Assembly (NCBI RefSeq): GCF_013350005.1
Contig: NZ_JABVWW010000001.1
Span: 124,001-188,000 of the forward strand
From: Methylocystis silviterrae
GTDB taxonomy: Bacteria; Pseudomonadota; Alphaproteobacteria; Rhizobiales; Beijerinckiaceae
DNA length: 64,000 bases
Reading direction: 5' to 3'
A program made the position numbers and the translations under genes. The notes under the pieces were generated by a model. It worked only from the letters and a program-made list of their open reading frames with translations. It ran no database searches and was not told where the DNA came from. Shown in pieces: positions 37,871-48,007 of the stretch; position 1 is the stretch's first letter, and each line of letters begins with the position of its first letter.

Positions 37871-39520
37871 ATGCTGGCGGGTTTGCAAATCCTCGTCTTT
37901 CTTCTCGCGGTGGTGGCGGCCGTCGCCTTCGTCGCCTCGCGCCTCGGCCTCGCTTCGCCCATTCTGCTCGTCGCGGCGGGCGTGGCGATCGCGATGGCGC
38001 CGGGTGTGCCGCCGCTGGTGCTCGAGCCCGAATTCATCTTGCTCCTCGTCCTGCCGCCGGTGATCTACATTTCGGCGATCGCCATGAGCTGGCGGGAATT
38101 CCAGTTCAATCTGCAGCCGATCCTTGTGCTTGCGATCGGCTGCGTCGTCTTCACGACCATCGCCGTTTCGGCGGCGACGAACTGGTTGCTCGGCTGGCCC
38201 TGGGCGGTCGGCTTCGTCCTCGGCGCGATCGTCTCGCCGCCTGACGTCCTCGCGCCGCTCGCCATCGCGCGCCGCATGCGGCTGCCCCGGCGCATCCGCG
38301 TCATTCTGGAGGGAGAAGGTCTCGCCAATGACGCGACGGCCCTGGTTCTCTATCGTTTCGCGGTGGCGGCGGTCAGCGTCGGCTCTTTTTCGCTGGCGCA
38401 GGCGGGCGAAACCTTCACGATCATCATCGTTTCGGAGATTGTATGGGGCGTCGGCGTCGGCTGGACGATGTTGCGGCTGCGCCGCTTCATGCGCGATCCG
38501 CGCATCGAAATCACGCTGTCGCTGATCACGCCGTTCCTCGCCTATTGGCCGCCAGAACATCTTGGCGGCTCGGGCGTCATCGCGACCGTGGCGACGGGCC
38601 TCTATATCAGCTGGAACGGCCCCCGGCTGATCAGCGCCGCGACGCGTCTGCAGGGCGTGTTCTTCTGGGACTTCTTCATCTATCTGATCGAAGGCCTCGT
38701 CTTTCTCTTCACCGGCCTGCAGGCGCAGGCGCTTTTCGCACGCATCCAGAACCACTCGCTTTACGATCTGGCGGCGTCGGCGGCGCTCGTTTCGCTCGTC
38801 GTGATCGTGGCGCGCTTCATCTGGATTTTTCCGCACGCCTATCTGCCGCGATGGCTCATCCCGCGCGCGCGGCGCCAGCCGGCGCCGCCGTGGCAAGGGC
38901 TCTTCATCATTTCCTTCACCGGCGTGCGCGGGATCGTCTCGCTCGCCACCGCGCTGGCGATCCCGATCACGACGGCGCGCGGCGAGCCCTTTCCCTATCG
39001 CGACTCCATTTTCTTCCTCGCCTTCTGCGTCGTGATGGTCACGCTCGTCTTCCAGGGCGCGATGTTGCCCTGGGTTATTCGCAAGCTCGGGGTCTCCAAA
39101 GCCGGGATGGAGGAGCGTCTGCTCGACCGCGCCGAGGAAATTCAGGCGCGCCGCTCCGCCGTAGAGGCTTCCACCGCCAGATTGGCGGCGTTAGTCGCCG
39201 AGCAGGACGTGCCGGAAGAAGCGACGCTGTCGTTTCAAGCGCAACAGGATTATTTCCTGTCGCGCATCCGCATGAAGTGCGACATCGAGGAAGAGCGCCG
39301 CGCGCTGACCGAGCTGCATGATGAGATTGAATTGGAGCTGATCGCCGCGGAGCGCGACGCGATCAACGGCATGCTGCGCGAGGGAAAACTCACCGACGAA
39401 GCGCGCCGCCGCATCGAACGCGAACTCGATCTGCGCGAAGCGGATGTGCTGAACCGCCGGAAAGAGCGGCTGGGGCAGGGCGACGCGCCGCGTCAAGAAC
39501 GCGGCGCTCGGGAAATGTGA
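37871..39520 (+). CDS. CPA1-family sodium(potassium)/proton antiporter
   Basis: A 549-residue inner-membrane protein with about 12 hydrophobic segments in the first 410 residues and the exchanger signatures GAIVSPPDVLAPLAIARRM and LEGEGLANDATALVLYRFA (the ND-type ion-binding site), and FTGVRGIVSLATALAIP. The C-terminal 130 residues are a charged, probably coiled-coil cytoplasmic tail. Exports Na+ or K+ in exchange for H+. It starts 63 bases after coaA. The tail is followed by family B repeats and the convergent clpB gene. Confidence 0.93.
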   Translation: MLAGLQILVFLLAVVAAVAFVASRLGLASPILLVAAGVAIAMAPGVPPLVLEPEFILLLVLPPVIYISAIAMSWREFQFNLQPILVLAIGCVVFTTIAVSAATNWLLGWPWAVGFVLGAIVSPPDVLAPLAIARRMRLPRRIRVILEGEGLANDATALVLYRFAVAAVSVGSFSLAQAGETFTIIIVSEIVWGVGVGWTMLRLRRFMRDPRIEITLSLITPFLAYWPPEHLGGSGVIATVATGLYISWNGPRLISAATRLQGVFFWDFFIYLIEGLVFLFTGLQAQALFARIQNHSLYDLAASAALVSLVVIVARFIWIFPHAYLPRWLIPRARRQPAPPWQGLFIISFTGVRGIVSLATALAIPITTARGEPFPYRDSIFFLAFCVVMVTLVFQGAMLPWVIRKLGVSKAGMEERLLDRAEEIQARRSAVEASTARLAALVAEQDVPEEATLSFQAQQDYFLSRIRMKCDIEEERRALTELHDEIELELIAAERDAINGMLREGKLTDEARRRIERELDLREADVLNRRKERLGQGDAPRQERGAREM

Positions 39521-39525
39521 AGAGC

Positions 39526-39707
39526 CCCCTCCCTGTCCCTCCCCCGCTTCGCGGGAGAGGGGACGCTAACGACCGGCGTTGGCGATCAGGACAAAAGAGG
39601 GCGCGCTCTCCTCCCTCTCCCGTCCGAAGTCGGCTGTTGCCGACTTCAGCGTCGATGCGCAAACCGGGAGCACCCGGTTTGCGAAGCGGGGGAGGGTTGG
39701 GGAAGGG
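39526..39707. repeat. Family B palindromic repeats between antiporter gene and clpB
   Basis: Two opposed units (39526-39563 and 39611-39707) with CTCCCTCTCCCG/GCGGGGGAGGG arms. The second contains two extra hairpins, GAAGTCGGC-TGTT-GCCGACTTC and CAAACCGGG-AGCA-CCCGGTTTG. The whole interval between the convergent stops is repeat DNA, so these hairpins may serve as bidirectional terminators. Confidence 0.85.
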
Positions 39708-42332
39708 TTAGGCGTTCCCCACCGTGCGCAGCAGCGGCGGCGCGGCATGACGATGCGCCGACTTGCCGTCGATGACGAGGCCCGAGGCGTCGGCCGAAAC
39801 TTCGACGCTCGCGCTGTCGATGATCTCGCCGGCAAGCAGCCGCTCGGCAAGCGTGTCCTGCAACTCCTTCTGCATGACGCGCTTCAAGGGCCGCGCGCCA
39901 TAGGTCGGGTCGTAGCCCTTCGCCGCCAGCCAGTCGCGCGCCTTGGCGTCAAGATGCAGTGTGATCTTGCGATCTTCGAGGAGCTTCTGCAGCCGCTTGA
40001 CCTGGATGTCGACGATCGCGCCCATATCCTCGCGCCGCAGGCGGTTGAACAGGATGATCTCGTCGACTCGGTTCAGGAACTCCGGCCTGAAATGCGCCCG
40101 CACGACCTGCATGACTTCGCTGTGCACGGCGGAGGAATCCTCGCCCTCCTTCTGCATGACGAGGAATTCCGAGCCGAGATTCGACGTCATGATGATCAGC
40201 GTGTTCTTGAAATCGACCGTGCGGCCTTGGCCGTCGGTCAGGCGGCCGTCGTCGAGCACCTGCAGAAGCACGTTGAAGACGTCCGGGTGCGCCTTTTCGA
40301 TCTCGTCGAAAAGCACGACCTGATACGGCCTGCGGCGGACGGCTTCGGTCAAAGCGCCGCCTTCCTCATAGCCGACATAGCCGGGGGGCGCGCCGATGAG
40401 CCGCGCGACCGAATGCTTTTCCATGTATTCGGACATGTCGAGCCGCACCATCGCCGTCTCGTCGTCGAAGAGAAACGCCGCGAGCGCCTTCGTCAGCTCC
40501 GTCTTGCCGACGCCGGTGGGGCCAAGGAAGATGAAGCTGCCGATCGGGCGGTTCGGGTCCTGCAGTCCGGCGCGCGCGCGGCGCACCGCGGTCGACACGG
40601 CGACAACCGCGTCATGCTGCCCGACGACCCGCTTTGCGAGCTCGTCCTCCATGTGCAGTAACTTCTCGCGTTCGCCCTCGAGCATTTTGTCGACAGGCAC
40701 GCCGGTCCAGCGCGAGACGACCTGCGCCACGTCATTGGCGGTGACCTCCTCGTCGACGAGCGTGTCGGATTCGCCTTCCGTCTCGCCCAGTTTCCTTTCG
40801 AGGTCGGGGATCACGCCATAGGTGAGTTCGCCGGCGCGCTGATATTCGCCGCGCCGCTGCGCCTGCGCCAGCTCGTTGCGCGCCGCTTCAAGCTGCTCCT
40901 TGAGCTTCTGCGCCGCGCCGAGCTTGTCCTTCTCGGCTCGCCAGCGCGCGGTGAGCGCCCCTGATTTCTCTTCGAGGTCGGCAAGCTCGCCTTCGAGCTT
41001 CGCCAGGCGATCCTTTGACGCCGCGTCCGTTTCTTTCTTGAGCGCTTCCTGTTCGATCTTCAGCTGGATGATGCGCCGGTCGAGTTCGTCGAGCTCCTCG
41101 GGCTTCGAGTCGATCTGCATGCGCAGGCGCGAGGACGCCTCGTCGATGAGGTCGATCGCCTTGTCCGGCAGGAAGCGGTCGGAGATGTAGCGGTTCGACA
41201 AAGTCGCCGCGGCGACGATCGCGCTATCGGTGATGCGCACGCCGTGATGGAGTTCGTATTTCTCCTTCAGGCCGCGCAGGATCGAGATCGTATCCTCGAC
41301 GGTCGGCTCGTCGACGAAGACCGGCTGGAAGCGCCGGGCGAGCGCCGCGTCCTTCTCGACATGTTTGCGGTATTCGTCGAGCGTCGTCGCGCCGACGCAA
41401 TGCAATTCGCCGCGGGCGAGCGCGGGTTTCAGCAGATTGGAGGCGTCCATCGCCCCATCCGACTTGCCGGCGCCAACGAGCGTGTGCATTTCGTCGATGA
41501 ACAGGATGACATTGCCTTCGGCGGCGGTGACTTCGTTCAGCACCGCCTTCAGCCGCTCCTCGAATTCGCCGCGATATTTCGCGCCGGCGATCAGCGCGCC
41601 CATATCGAGCGCGAGCAGCTTCTTATCCTCAAGCGATTCCGGCACGTCGCCATTGACGATGCGCAAAGCGAGACCCTCGACGATCGCGGTCTTGCCGACG
41701 CCGGGTTCGCCAATCAGCACCGGATTGTTCTTGGTGCGGCGCGATAGCACCTGAATAGCGCGGCGGATCTCCTCGTCGCGGCCGATCACCGGATCGAGCT
41801 TGCCTTCGCGCGCCGCCTCGGTGAGGTCGCGGGCGTATTTCTTGAGCGCGTCGTAGGCATTTTCGGCGGAAGCCGAATCCGCCGTGCGGCCCTTGCGCAA
41901 ATCTTCGATCGCGGCGTTCAGCGTCTGCGGCGTCACGCCGGCGGCGGCAAGAATTTTCGCGGCCTCGGAGTCCTTCTCCATCGCCAGCGCCAGGAGCAGC
42001 CGCTCGACGGTGACGTAAGAATCGCCCGCCTTCTGGGCGATCTTCTCGGCGTTGTCGAAGAGGCGCGCGGTCGCGGGCGCAAGATAGAGCTGGCCGGCGC
42101 CGGCCCCCATCACTTTGGGCAGTTTGGCGAGCGCGGCCTCGGTTTTCGCCAGCGCCTCGCGCGAGCGGCCGCCGGCGCGGTCGATCAGCCCGGCGGACAG
42201 GCCCTGATCGTCATCGAGCAGGACTTTCAGGATGTGCTCGGGCGTAAACTGCTGGTGGCCTTCGCGCGTCGCCATCGACTGCGCCGACTGCACGAATCCG
42301 CGCGCGCGTTCGGTGTATTTCTCAAAGTTCAT
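39708..42332 (-). CDS. clpB: ATP-dependent chaperone ClpB
   Basis: A disaggregase working with DnaK. The 874-residue protein has an N-terminal Clp domain (about 1-150), first AAA+ module ([29 protein letters not shown]), a coiled-coil middle domain (about 400-530), and a second AAA+ module ([35 protein letters not shown]). It lacks the IGL/F loop for ClpP binding, as expected for ClpB. The ATG at 42332 has AGAGGGG upstream. A weak CTTGAA at 42407-42402 may belong to a heat-shock promoter, but no matching -10 was seen. Confidence 0.97.
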   Translation of the reverse strand: MNFEKYTERARGFVQSAQSMATREGHQQFTPEHILKVLLDDDQGLSAGLIDRAGGRSREALAKTEAALAKLPKVMGAGAGQLYLAPATARLFDNAEKIAQKAGDSYVTVERLLLALAMEKDSEAAKILAAAGVTPQTLNAAIEDLRKGRTADSASAENAYDALKKYARDLTEAAREGKLDPVIGRDEEIRRAIQVLSRRTKNNPVLIGEPGVGKTAIVEGLALRIVNGDVPESLEDKKLLALDMGALIAGAKYRGEFEERLKAVLNEVTAAEGNVILFIDEMHTLVGAGKSDGAMDASNLLKPALARGELHCVGATTLDEYRKHVEKDAALARRFQPVFVDEPTVEDTISILRGLKEKYELHHGVRITDSAIVAAATLSNRYISDRFLPDKAIDLIDEASSRLRMQIDSKPEELDELDRRIIQLKIEQEALKKETDAASKDRLAKLEGELADLEEKSGALTARWRAEKDKLGAAQKLKEQLEAARNELAQAQRRGEYQRAGELTYGVIPDLERKLGETEGESDTLVDEEVTANDVAQVVSRWTGVPVDKMLEGEREKLLHMEDELAKRVVGQHDAVVAVSTAVRRARAGLQDPNRPIGSFIFLGPTGVGKTELTKALAAFLFDDETAMVRLDMSEYMEKHSVARLIGAPPGYVGYEEGGALTEAVRRRPYQVVLFDEIEKAHPDVFNVLLQVLDDGRLTDGQGRTVDFKNTLIIMTSNLGSEFLVMQKEGEDSSAVHSEVMQVVRAHFRPEFLNRVDEIILFNRLRREDMGAIVDIQVKRLQKLLEDRKITLHLDAKARDWLAAKGYDPTYGARPLKRVMQKELQDTLAERLLAGEIIDSASVEVSADASGLVIDGKSAHRHAAPPLLRTVGNA

Positions 42333-42517
42333 TTATAGCCCCTCTGACCATGAGGCGGCCCTTTGTTTTAAGCGGCGCGCCTCGCGTCCAAAATTTTCTC
42401 GTTCAAGGCCCCTTGCGGCTGCCCTCGTGGTCGATATGGGAAGGGCTGCACGGTGTTAAAGGGGGTGCGGCGCGAAAGCGCGGACTCGACCGCGCCGGGC
42501 GCATCGGAATACCTCGG

Positions 42518-42943
42518 CTAATCGCTTTGGCGATGTAAGCGCGCAGCCGGCCAGAGCGCGCGCCATCCGCCATAGAGCGAGAGCGCCACAAGCGACAGCA
42601 TCATCGCATAGACCGAGCCCGAGGCGATGAGACCGGCGATGGGACTGCCATACATCGCATAGATGTTGGACGGCCGCTGCTCGGCGGCAGGGCTCAAATG
42701 CGCGAACCAGAGCGCCACGGCGCCGAGAACGCCGATGACCGCCCAGAACGCTGCGCCGATCTTGCCGCGGAAATAGAAATACAGCGCGGCGCCTGTGAGC
42801 GCGTATTTCACCGAAAGAAAGGCGGCGGCGATCGACCATGCCCCTGGTTGCGAGAAATCGTCGCGTGACAGGTGGTCGAGATCATGCGCGGCGGAAAACG
42901 CCACTGCGGCTAGAACGAGGACCGTGAGCGTCTTGTCCGGCAT
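42518..42943 (-). CDS. Small integral membrane protein, unknown function
   Basis: No family recognised. The 141-residue protein has four predicted hydrophobic segments (about residues 5-20, 33-58, 62-82 and 98-127) and a conserved-looking AHDLDHLSRDDFSQPG stretch after the first, a His/Asp-rich loop that would face one side of the membrane. The frame is consistent with local codon use. It stands alone between clpB and the MOSC gene. 42333-42517 contains no gene. Confidence 0.65.
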   Translation of the reverse strand: MPDKTLTVLVLAAVAFSAAHDLDHLSRDDFSQPGAWSIAAAFLSVKYALTGAALYFYFRGKIGAAFWAVIGVLGAVALWFAHLSPAAEQRPSNIYAMYGSPIAGLIASGSVYAMMLSLVALSLYGGWRALWPAARLHRQSD

Positions 42944-43038
42944 GGCTGGCTCTCCTTGCGAACGGCCGAGTCTATTTTCCTGACGGTCGGGCGGGTGTAG
43001 GCAATCCGCCTCGACTTGTCACCGAAACAGGGACGTCC

Positions 43039-43797
43039 ATGCGACTCGCCTCTCTCTATCGCTATCCCGTCAAAGGCCTCTCGCCCGAGCCGCTGGACGC
43101 CGCCGATCTGAAGACTGGCGACTATTTTCCGGGAGATCGACTGTTTGCGCTGGAAAACGGCCCTTCAGGCTTCGATCCCGCGGCGCCCGAGCATCAGCCC
43201 AAGATCAAATTTCTGATGCTGATGAGGAACGGCGCGCTCGCGGGTCTTGCGACGCGCTACGATGAGGCGACGGGCGTATTGACGATCGCCAGGGCAGGGC
43301 GCGAGGTCGCGCGAGGCGATTTGCGGTCGCCCGAAGGGCGTCAGCCCATCGAGGCCTTCCTGACCGGCTTTCTTGGGCCCGAAATCCGTGGCCCCGTGCG
43401 GCTTCTGGCTGCGCCCGACGGTTTTCGCTTCACGGATTCAAAGTCGGGATTTGTCTCACTGGTCAATTTGGCGAGCGTTGCGGCGATTGCCCAGGCGCAA
43501 GGGGCCGCGCTCGATCCGCTGCGGTTTCGCGCCAATCTCTACGTCGAAGACATGGGCGCATGGGCCGAAGCGGCGCTCCCGGGGCGAACCCTGTCGATCG
43601 GCGGCGCGCGGCTCGAGGTGCTCAAAATGACCGATCGCTGCGCGGCCACAGGCGTCGAGCCGGGCACAGGGCGACGCGACATGGATATCGTTCAAACGCT
43701 GCGCCAGAACTTCGGCCACATTGATTGCGGCGTTTACGCGCGGGTGATCGAGGGTGGCCGGATCAAGGCCGGCGACGCGATCAGCATCCTCGCCTGA
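43039..43797 (+). CDS. MOSC domain-containing protein
   Basis: A 252-residue protein with the MOSC N-terminal beta-barrel (LASLYRYPVKGLSPE, PGDRLFALE) and a C-terminal MOSC domain (RFRANLYVEDMGAWAE, LEVLKMTDRCAATGVEPGTGRRDMD), including the conserved Cys in DRCAAT that coordinates molybdenum in mARC/YcbX-type enzymes. It may be a molybdenum-cofactor-dependent reductase of N-hydroxylated compounds; the substrate is unknown. It is convergent with the DUF4167 gene. Confidence 0.9.
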   Translation: MRLASLYRYPVKGLSPEPLDAADLKTGDYFPGDRLFALENGPSGFDPAAPEHQPKIKFLMLMRNGALAGLATRYDEATGVLTIARAGREVARGDLRSPEGRQPIEAFLTGFLGPEIRGPVRLLAAPDGFRFTDSKSGFVSLVNLASVAAIAQAQGAALDPLRFRANLYVEDMGAWAEAALPGRTLSIGGARLEVLKMTDRCAATGVEPGTGRRDMDIVQTLRQNFGHIDCGVYARVIEGGRIKAGDAISILA

Positions 43798-43801
43798 AGC
43801 T

Positions 43802-44701
43802 CTAGAACCGATCTGGCTCGAGCGGAAGTTCGCCCACCTGCGGCGCGTCATCGTCCCGTGCGCCGCCGGCGACGTCATCCATCGGCGGGCGCGGGCGCCG
43901 GCGCCGGCGTGAGCTCAGATGATAATTGACTCCGCCCTCGTGTTCACGCGGCGCATTTTCGCGCTCGAGAACGGGTTCCGCTCCGGCGCTCTCGCTGGGA
44001 GCAGCGGCGCGCGCCACTGGCGCGGTGATGAATGAGGGAAGCGCCGTCCCTGGTTCGCTCTCGGCCGCGCTGGCCTCGGGGCGCGGCTGGAAGCGTCGGT
44101 CGCGGCCGCGCTCATATCCCTGGTGACGCGGACGGTCGCCGCCCTCGGCGTTGCGGTCTCGGTTGAACTGCGGTCGTTCGTGCCGCTGCGGGCGTTCCGG
44201 ACGCTCCGCGCGCTCGCCGGCCCGCATCTCGCCGATCGGGCGCTCCTCAAAGGGCTGGGGCTGGGGCTGCGGCTGCGAAAAATGCGGCTGCGGCTGCGGT
44301 TGCGGCGCGAAGGGCGGCGGCGGCTGGAAGGCCGGCGGCGGCAGCCGTTCGGCAAGCGGCGCGAAACGGTCCGGAAGCGGGGCGAAATCGTCGTCGTCCT
44401 CGGAGGTGTCGATTTCCGCTTCCACCTGCGGGCGCCCATAGCCGTTGACTTGCTGCTGTTGCTGCGCGGCGGCGATCAGCCGGAAATAGTGCTCAGCGTG
44501 CTGCAGCAGGCTCTCGGCCATGATCGTGTCGCCGGAGGACTGCGCGTCGCGCGCGAGCTGAAGATATTTTTCGGCGACATGCTGAGCCGTGCCGCGGATC
44601 TTCACGTCGGGGCCATTCGATTCATAGGACCGTGTAAGCGGATTGGGCCCTTTGCGGTTGTTGCTCCGACCGCGCATTCTCTTGTTTTGCCCTGGTCTCA
44701 T
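43802..44701 (-). CDS. DUF4167 protein with Gln/Pro-rich low-complexity region
   Basis: A 299-residue protein whose first about 80 residues are the DUF4167 domain (QNKRMRGRSNNRKGPNPLTRSYESNGPDVKIRG and AQHVAEKYLQLARDAQ), with a basic RNA-binding-like N-terminus. The rest is low complexity: Gln runs, a Pro/Gln/Phe-rich stretch, and Arg/Glu/Pro repeats. The ATG at 44701 follows GGGGAG; a TTG one codon earlier is possible. In relatives it lies directly downstream of prmC; here a gap of about 490 bases separates them. It has been linked to ribosomes or RNA only by sequence character. Confidence 0.88.
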   Translation of the reverse strand: MRPGQNKRMRGRSNNRKGPNPLTRSYESNGPDVKIRGTAQHVAEKYLQLARDAQSSGDTIMAESLLQHAEHYFRLIAAAQQQQQVNGYGRPQVEAEIDTSEDDDDFAPLPDRFAPLAERLPPPAFQPPPPFAPQPQPQPHFSQPQPQPQPFEERPIGEMRAGERAERPERPQRHERPQFNRDRNAEGGDRPRHQGYERGRDRRFQPRPEASAAESEPGTALPSFITAPVARAAAPSESAGAEPVLERENAPREHEGGVNYHLSSRRRRRPRPPMDDVAGGARDDDAPQVGELPLEPDRF

Positions 44702-45194
44702 CAAACTCCCCGAAATCTTGCTGCGCTCGGCCCCGCCTGCGCGGCGTTCCCAACAACGTCGCCGCTAAATTCCTTCGCCCGGCGCATGCGCCAACGGACA
44801 GGCGACAGCAATCCGTTTTCGGACCTCAAGCTTCGATAATGCTGTGCGCGAGTCGATTTTCCTCAAGTCGGCCGCAATCGGCGGCCCCACGTCGCTCTGC
44901 GCCAATTCCCCTCAGCGCAACTGCTTGATGCCCAACGCGACTGCATGCCTGCCTGCCGGATCGCAACGCTCCCGACAATCGAAGTGGTCTTCACTCCGGC
45001 GCTTTCATGTCGATTTCGACGTTGCTCCTGGCCGGTCGTTTCGGGCTTCCGTTCGCGACGGAGCCAAAGCGTTCGAGTTCTCTCTCGAAGTCGGCGATCG
45101 GCTGGACCTGGAATGACTATAGTGGAGGGGGTGGCCGCCAACAAGGCCGAGCGCGGCGAGACGGGCCAAAAAAGCGGTTACTGTCGCCAATATG
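44702..45194. other. Gene-free stretch between prmC and the DUF4167 gene
   Basis: About 490 bases. Short frames on both strands (for example 44863-45144) have no family resemblance, biased composition or ribosome binding site. I see no RNA gene or repeat; it may hold the promoter of the DUF4167 gene. Confidence 0.5.
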
Positions 45195-46094
45195 TCACGG
45201 CCTTGACGGGTAAAGCCGCGCCGCGACAACCCTCTCGTGGCCCCCGATGTCGCGCGCCACACGCTCGATTTTGAAGCCCTGGGCCTCCAACAGCGCCGCG
45301 ACGCTTGCAGCTTGATCGAAGCCGACCTCGAAGACGACGACCGTGTCCTCGTCAATGAACCGCGGCAGGTCGCCGATGATCTCCCGATACCGCGCGAGCC
45401 CGTCGGAGCCGCCGTCGAGCGCCAGCGCCGGATCATGGAGCCGCACCTCGGGATCGAGCCCTGCGATGTCCCCGGTGCGCACATATGGGGGATTGGACAC
45501 GATGAGGTCGAAACGCGCCTGAAACGCCTCCGCCCAGCGGCCGCGCACAACCGCGGCGCGATCTGACAGGCCGCAACGGGCGAGATTTGCGGCGGTGGCC
45601 GCGCAGGCGTCCTCCGAGAGATCGACGGCGACGGCGCGCGCGGCCGGAAGCTCGCTAAGAAGCGCGCAGGCGATAGCGCCCGAGCCGGCGCCGAGATCGA
45701 GAATCGAGAGCGGCGCGTCGCGCCGTTCCGCAACGAAGCGCAACGCCGTCTCGACCAGCGTTTCGGTGTCGGGCCGCGGATCGAGCACTGACGGCGCGAC
45801 GGCGAGGTCGAGCGTCCAGAATCCGCGCTCTCCAAGAATGCGTGACACCGGCTCACGGGCGGCCCGTCGCGCCGCGTAGCGGGAGAGGGCGCTCGCCTCC
45901 TCCTCAGAAAGCGGCGCGCGCGGCGTCATGGCGAGTTCGAGCCGCGTCAGCCCTGTGGCGGCGCGCAGCAGAGCGCGCGCGTCCTCCTGCGCGTCATCGA
46001 CCCCCCGCGCGCCGAGATAGTCCGCAACTGTCGCGATCGCCTGGGCGCGCGTCAGCGGATCGCTCGTTGCGGCCTTCTTCGCGCTCAGACTCAT
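45195..46094 (-). CDS. prmC: Peptide chain release factor N5-glutamine methyltransferase PrmC
   Basis: Methylates the Gln of the GGQ motif of release factors. The 299-residue protein has an N-terminal helical domain, the SAM motif ILDLGAGSGAIACALL and the substrate motif IVSNPPYVRTGDI. The ATG at 46094 lies two bases after the htpG stop on the same strand. In Hyphomicrobiales prmC usually follows prfA; prfA is absent here. Confidence 0.95.
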   Translation of the reverse strand: MSLSAKKAATSDPLTRAQAIATVADYLGARGVDDAQEDARALLRAATGLTRLELAMTPRAPLSEEEASALSRYAARRAAREPVSRILGERGFWTLDLAVAPSVLDPRPDTETLVETALRFVAERRDAPLSILDLGAGSGAIACALLSELPAARAVAVDLSEDACAATAANLARCGLSDRAAVVRGRWAEAFQARFDLIVSNPPYVRTGDIAGLDPEVRLHDPALALDGGSDGLARYREIIGDLPRFIDEDTVVVFEVGFDQAASVAALLEAQGFKIERVARDIGGHERVVAARLYPSRP

Positions 46095-46096
46095 CT

Positions 46097-48007
46097 CTAC
46101 CCCCGGCTGGCGAGAAGCGCCGTCAGCCTTTTTGCGAAAGCCGCCGCGTCGATGGGATGCTCGCCGTCGGCGACGCGGGCGAGATCGAGCAGGAGGAGCT
46201 GGTCGTCGCGCGCCGCTTCACGCCCCTTTGCGCGCAAGGCCGTCGCCAGCGCGACGATCGCTTCATGCCTCGGGTTGATCTCCAAAACCGGCTTTCCGAA
46301 GGCCGCCTGTTGTCCATGTTCGGCCAGAAGGCGGGACAATTGGCGATCCAAGCCGCTGTCCGGAGCGACGAGACAGACGGCGCTGTCGGTCAGCCGCGTC
46401 GAGGCGCGCACGTCGTCGACATATTCGGCAAGCGTCTCCTTGAGGGCTGCAAGCAGGTCGGCGACGTCGGCCAGCGCCGTCGCCTCCGTCTTGGCTTCGT
46501 CGACGAGCGCGATCGAATCGATGTCGGCCTGACCCTGCGTGACGGATTTGAACGGCTTGCCCTCGTAGCCAAGCGCGCTCGTCACCCAGAAGGCGTCGAC
46601 GGCGTCGTCGAGAAGCAGCACTTCGACGCCTCTCGCCCGGAAGCCTTCAAGCTGCGGGCTGGCGCGCAGCCGCTTCATGTCGTCGCCGACAAGATAATAA
46701 ATCGCGGTCTGATTTTCCCTCAGATCGGCGACGTAATCCTTGAGCGTGCGGGTGTGTTCCTCGGACGTCGTCGAGGCGAACCGCGCAATTTCGAACAGAG
46801 CGTCGCGGCGGCTGGGGTCTTCATGCAGCCCTTCCTTGAGCACGGAGCCGAAATTCTTCCACACGTCCGCGAATTTTTCCGGCTCGGCGTCGGCGAGCTT
46901 CTTGAGTTCCTGCAAAATGCGCGTTGCGATGGCCTTGCCGATCGCGCCGGCGACAGGGCTTTTCTGCACCATCTCGCGCGAGACATTGAGCGGAATGTCG
47001 GCGCTGTCGACGACGATGCGCATGAACCGCAGCCAGGCGGGCAGCAGCTCCATGTCGCGCGAAATCAGCACGCGGCGCACATATAGCTTGGATTTGCTCT
47101 TTCGCGCCGGGTCGAAGAGATCGAAGGGCCGCGTCCCAGGAACAAAGGCGAGCACCGTATATTCGGTGCGTCCTTCGGCGCGCCAATGGGCGATCAGTGC
47201 GGGCTCATCGAGCTGCCCGGACAATTGCCGGTAGAAGTCGACATATTGCTCATGTGTGATTTCGGACTTGGGCTTCGTCCACAGGGCGACGCCTTCGGCG
47301 ATCCGCCGGGGCTCTTCGCCCGGCGCCGCGATGAGATCAATCGGCGCGGCGATCGCGCCCGAGTGCTCGCGCACGACGCTTTCAACCCGCCAGCCGTCGA
47401 GAAATTCATCGCTGTCGGCGTTGAGATGCAGGGTGACGCGGGCGCCGACGGCGGGCGCCGCTTCGAGCGGCAGAGCGGTGATCTGATAGGAGCCCTTGCC
47501 GTCTGAACTCCACAGCCAGGCCTGATCCTGGCCGGCGCGCCGCGTCGCGACCTCGACGCGGTCGGCGACCATGAAGGCGGAATAGAAGCCGACGCCGAAC
47601 TGGCCGATGAAGCCGGCGTCCTTTTCCTTCCCGAGTTTGTCGAGAAAGGCGCGCGTTCCCGAATTGGCGATGGTGCCGAGGGCGCTGATCAGCTCCTCGC
47701 GCGACATGCCGACGCCGTTGTCGGCGATCGTCAGCGTGCGCTTCTCCTTATCGAGTGAGATCGTGACGAGCGGCGCGGCGGCTTGCGCGGCGAGTTTTTC
47801 GTCGGAAAGCGCCTCGTAACGCAGCTTTTCGCAGGCGTCGGCGGCGTTCGAGACGAGTTCGCGCAAAAAGACGTCGCGCTCCGAATAGACGGAGTGCGTC
47901 ATCAGCTCGAGCAGCCTCGCGACGTCGGCCTCAAAACCGAAATCGGCGGCGGTTTGCGGATCGGCGGCGGGAGCCGCGGCGGCGACGGATGCGGCGTCGT
48001 CGGTCAT
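46097..48007 (-). CDS. htpG: Molecular chaperone HtpG (Hsp90)
   Basis: A 636-residue Hsp90 homologue. The N-terminal GHKL ATP-binding domain has the motifs LRELVSNAADACEKLRYEAL, LTIADNGVGMSREE and GQFGVGFYSAFMV; middle and dimerisation domains follow (LYVRRVLISRDMELLP, IPLNVSREMVQ). An Ala-rich N-terminal extension of about 20 residues precedes the conserved part. The start at 48007 is set by GGAGAG six bases upstream; the frame running to 48286 is non-coding upstream DNA. Likely heat-induced. Confidence 0.97.
   Translation of the reverse strand: MTDDAASVAAAAPAADPQTAADFGFEADVARLLELMTHSVYSERDVFLRELVSNAADACEKLRYEALSDEKLAAQAAAPLVTISLDKEKRTLTIADNGVGMSREELISALGTIANSGTRAFLDKLGKEKDAGFIGQFGVGFYSAFMVADRVEVATRRAGQDQAWLWSSDGKGSYQITALPLEAAPAVGARVTLHLNADSDEFLDGWRVESVVREHSGAIAAPIDLIAAPGEEPRRIAEGVALWTKPKSEITHEQYVDFYRQLSGQLDEPALIAHWRAEGRTEYTVLAFVPGTRPFDLFDPARKSKSKLYVRRVLISRDMELLPAWLRFMRIVVDSADIPLNVSREMVQKSPVAGAIGKAIATRILQELKKLADAEPEKFADVWKNFGSVLKEGLHEDPSRRDALFEIARFASTTSEEHTRTLKDYVADLRENQTAIYYLVGDDMKRLRASPQLEGFRARGVEVLLLDDAVDAFWVTSALGYEGKPFKSVTQGQADIDSIALVDEAKTEATALADVADLLAALKETLAEYVDDVRASTRLTDSAVCLVAPDSGLDRQLSRLLAEHGQQAAFGKPVLEINPRHEAIVALATALRAKGREAARDDQLLLLDLARVADGEHPIDAAAFAKRLTALLASRG

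Noticed and set aside
36971-38896. 641-codon open frame on the minus strand
   Set aside because: It lies antisense to coaA and the antiporter gene. It is a charged, Arg/Asp-rich translation with no family pattern, as expected for the complement of GC-rich coding DNA.
42402-42407. CTTGAA as the -35 of a heat-shock promoter for clpB
   Set aside because: No -10 element at suitable spacing could be seen; a single hexamer is not enough.
44123-44839. Plus-strand frame of 238 codons with Leu/Arg runs
   Set aside because: It is the complement of the Gln/Pro-rich DUF4167 coding sequence.
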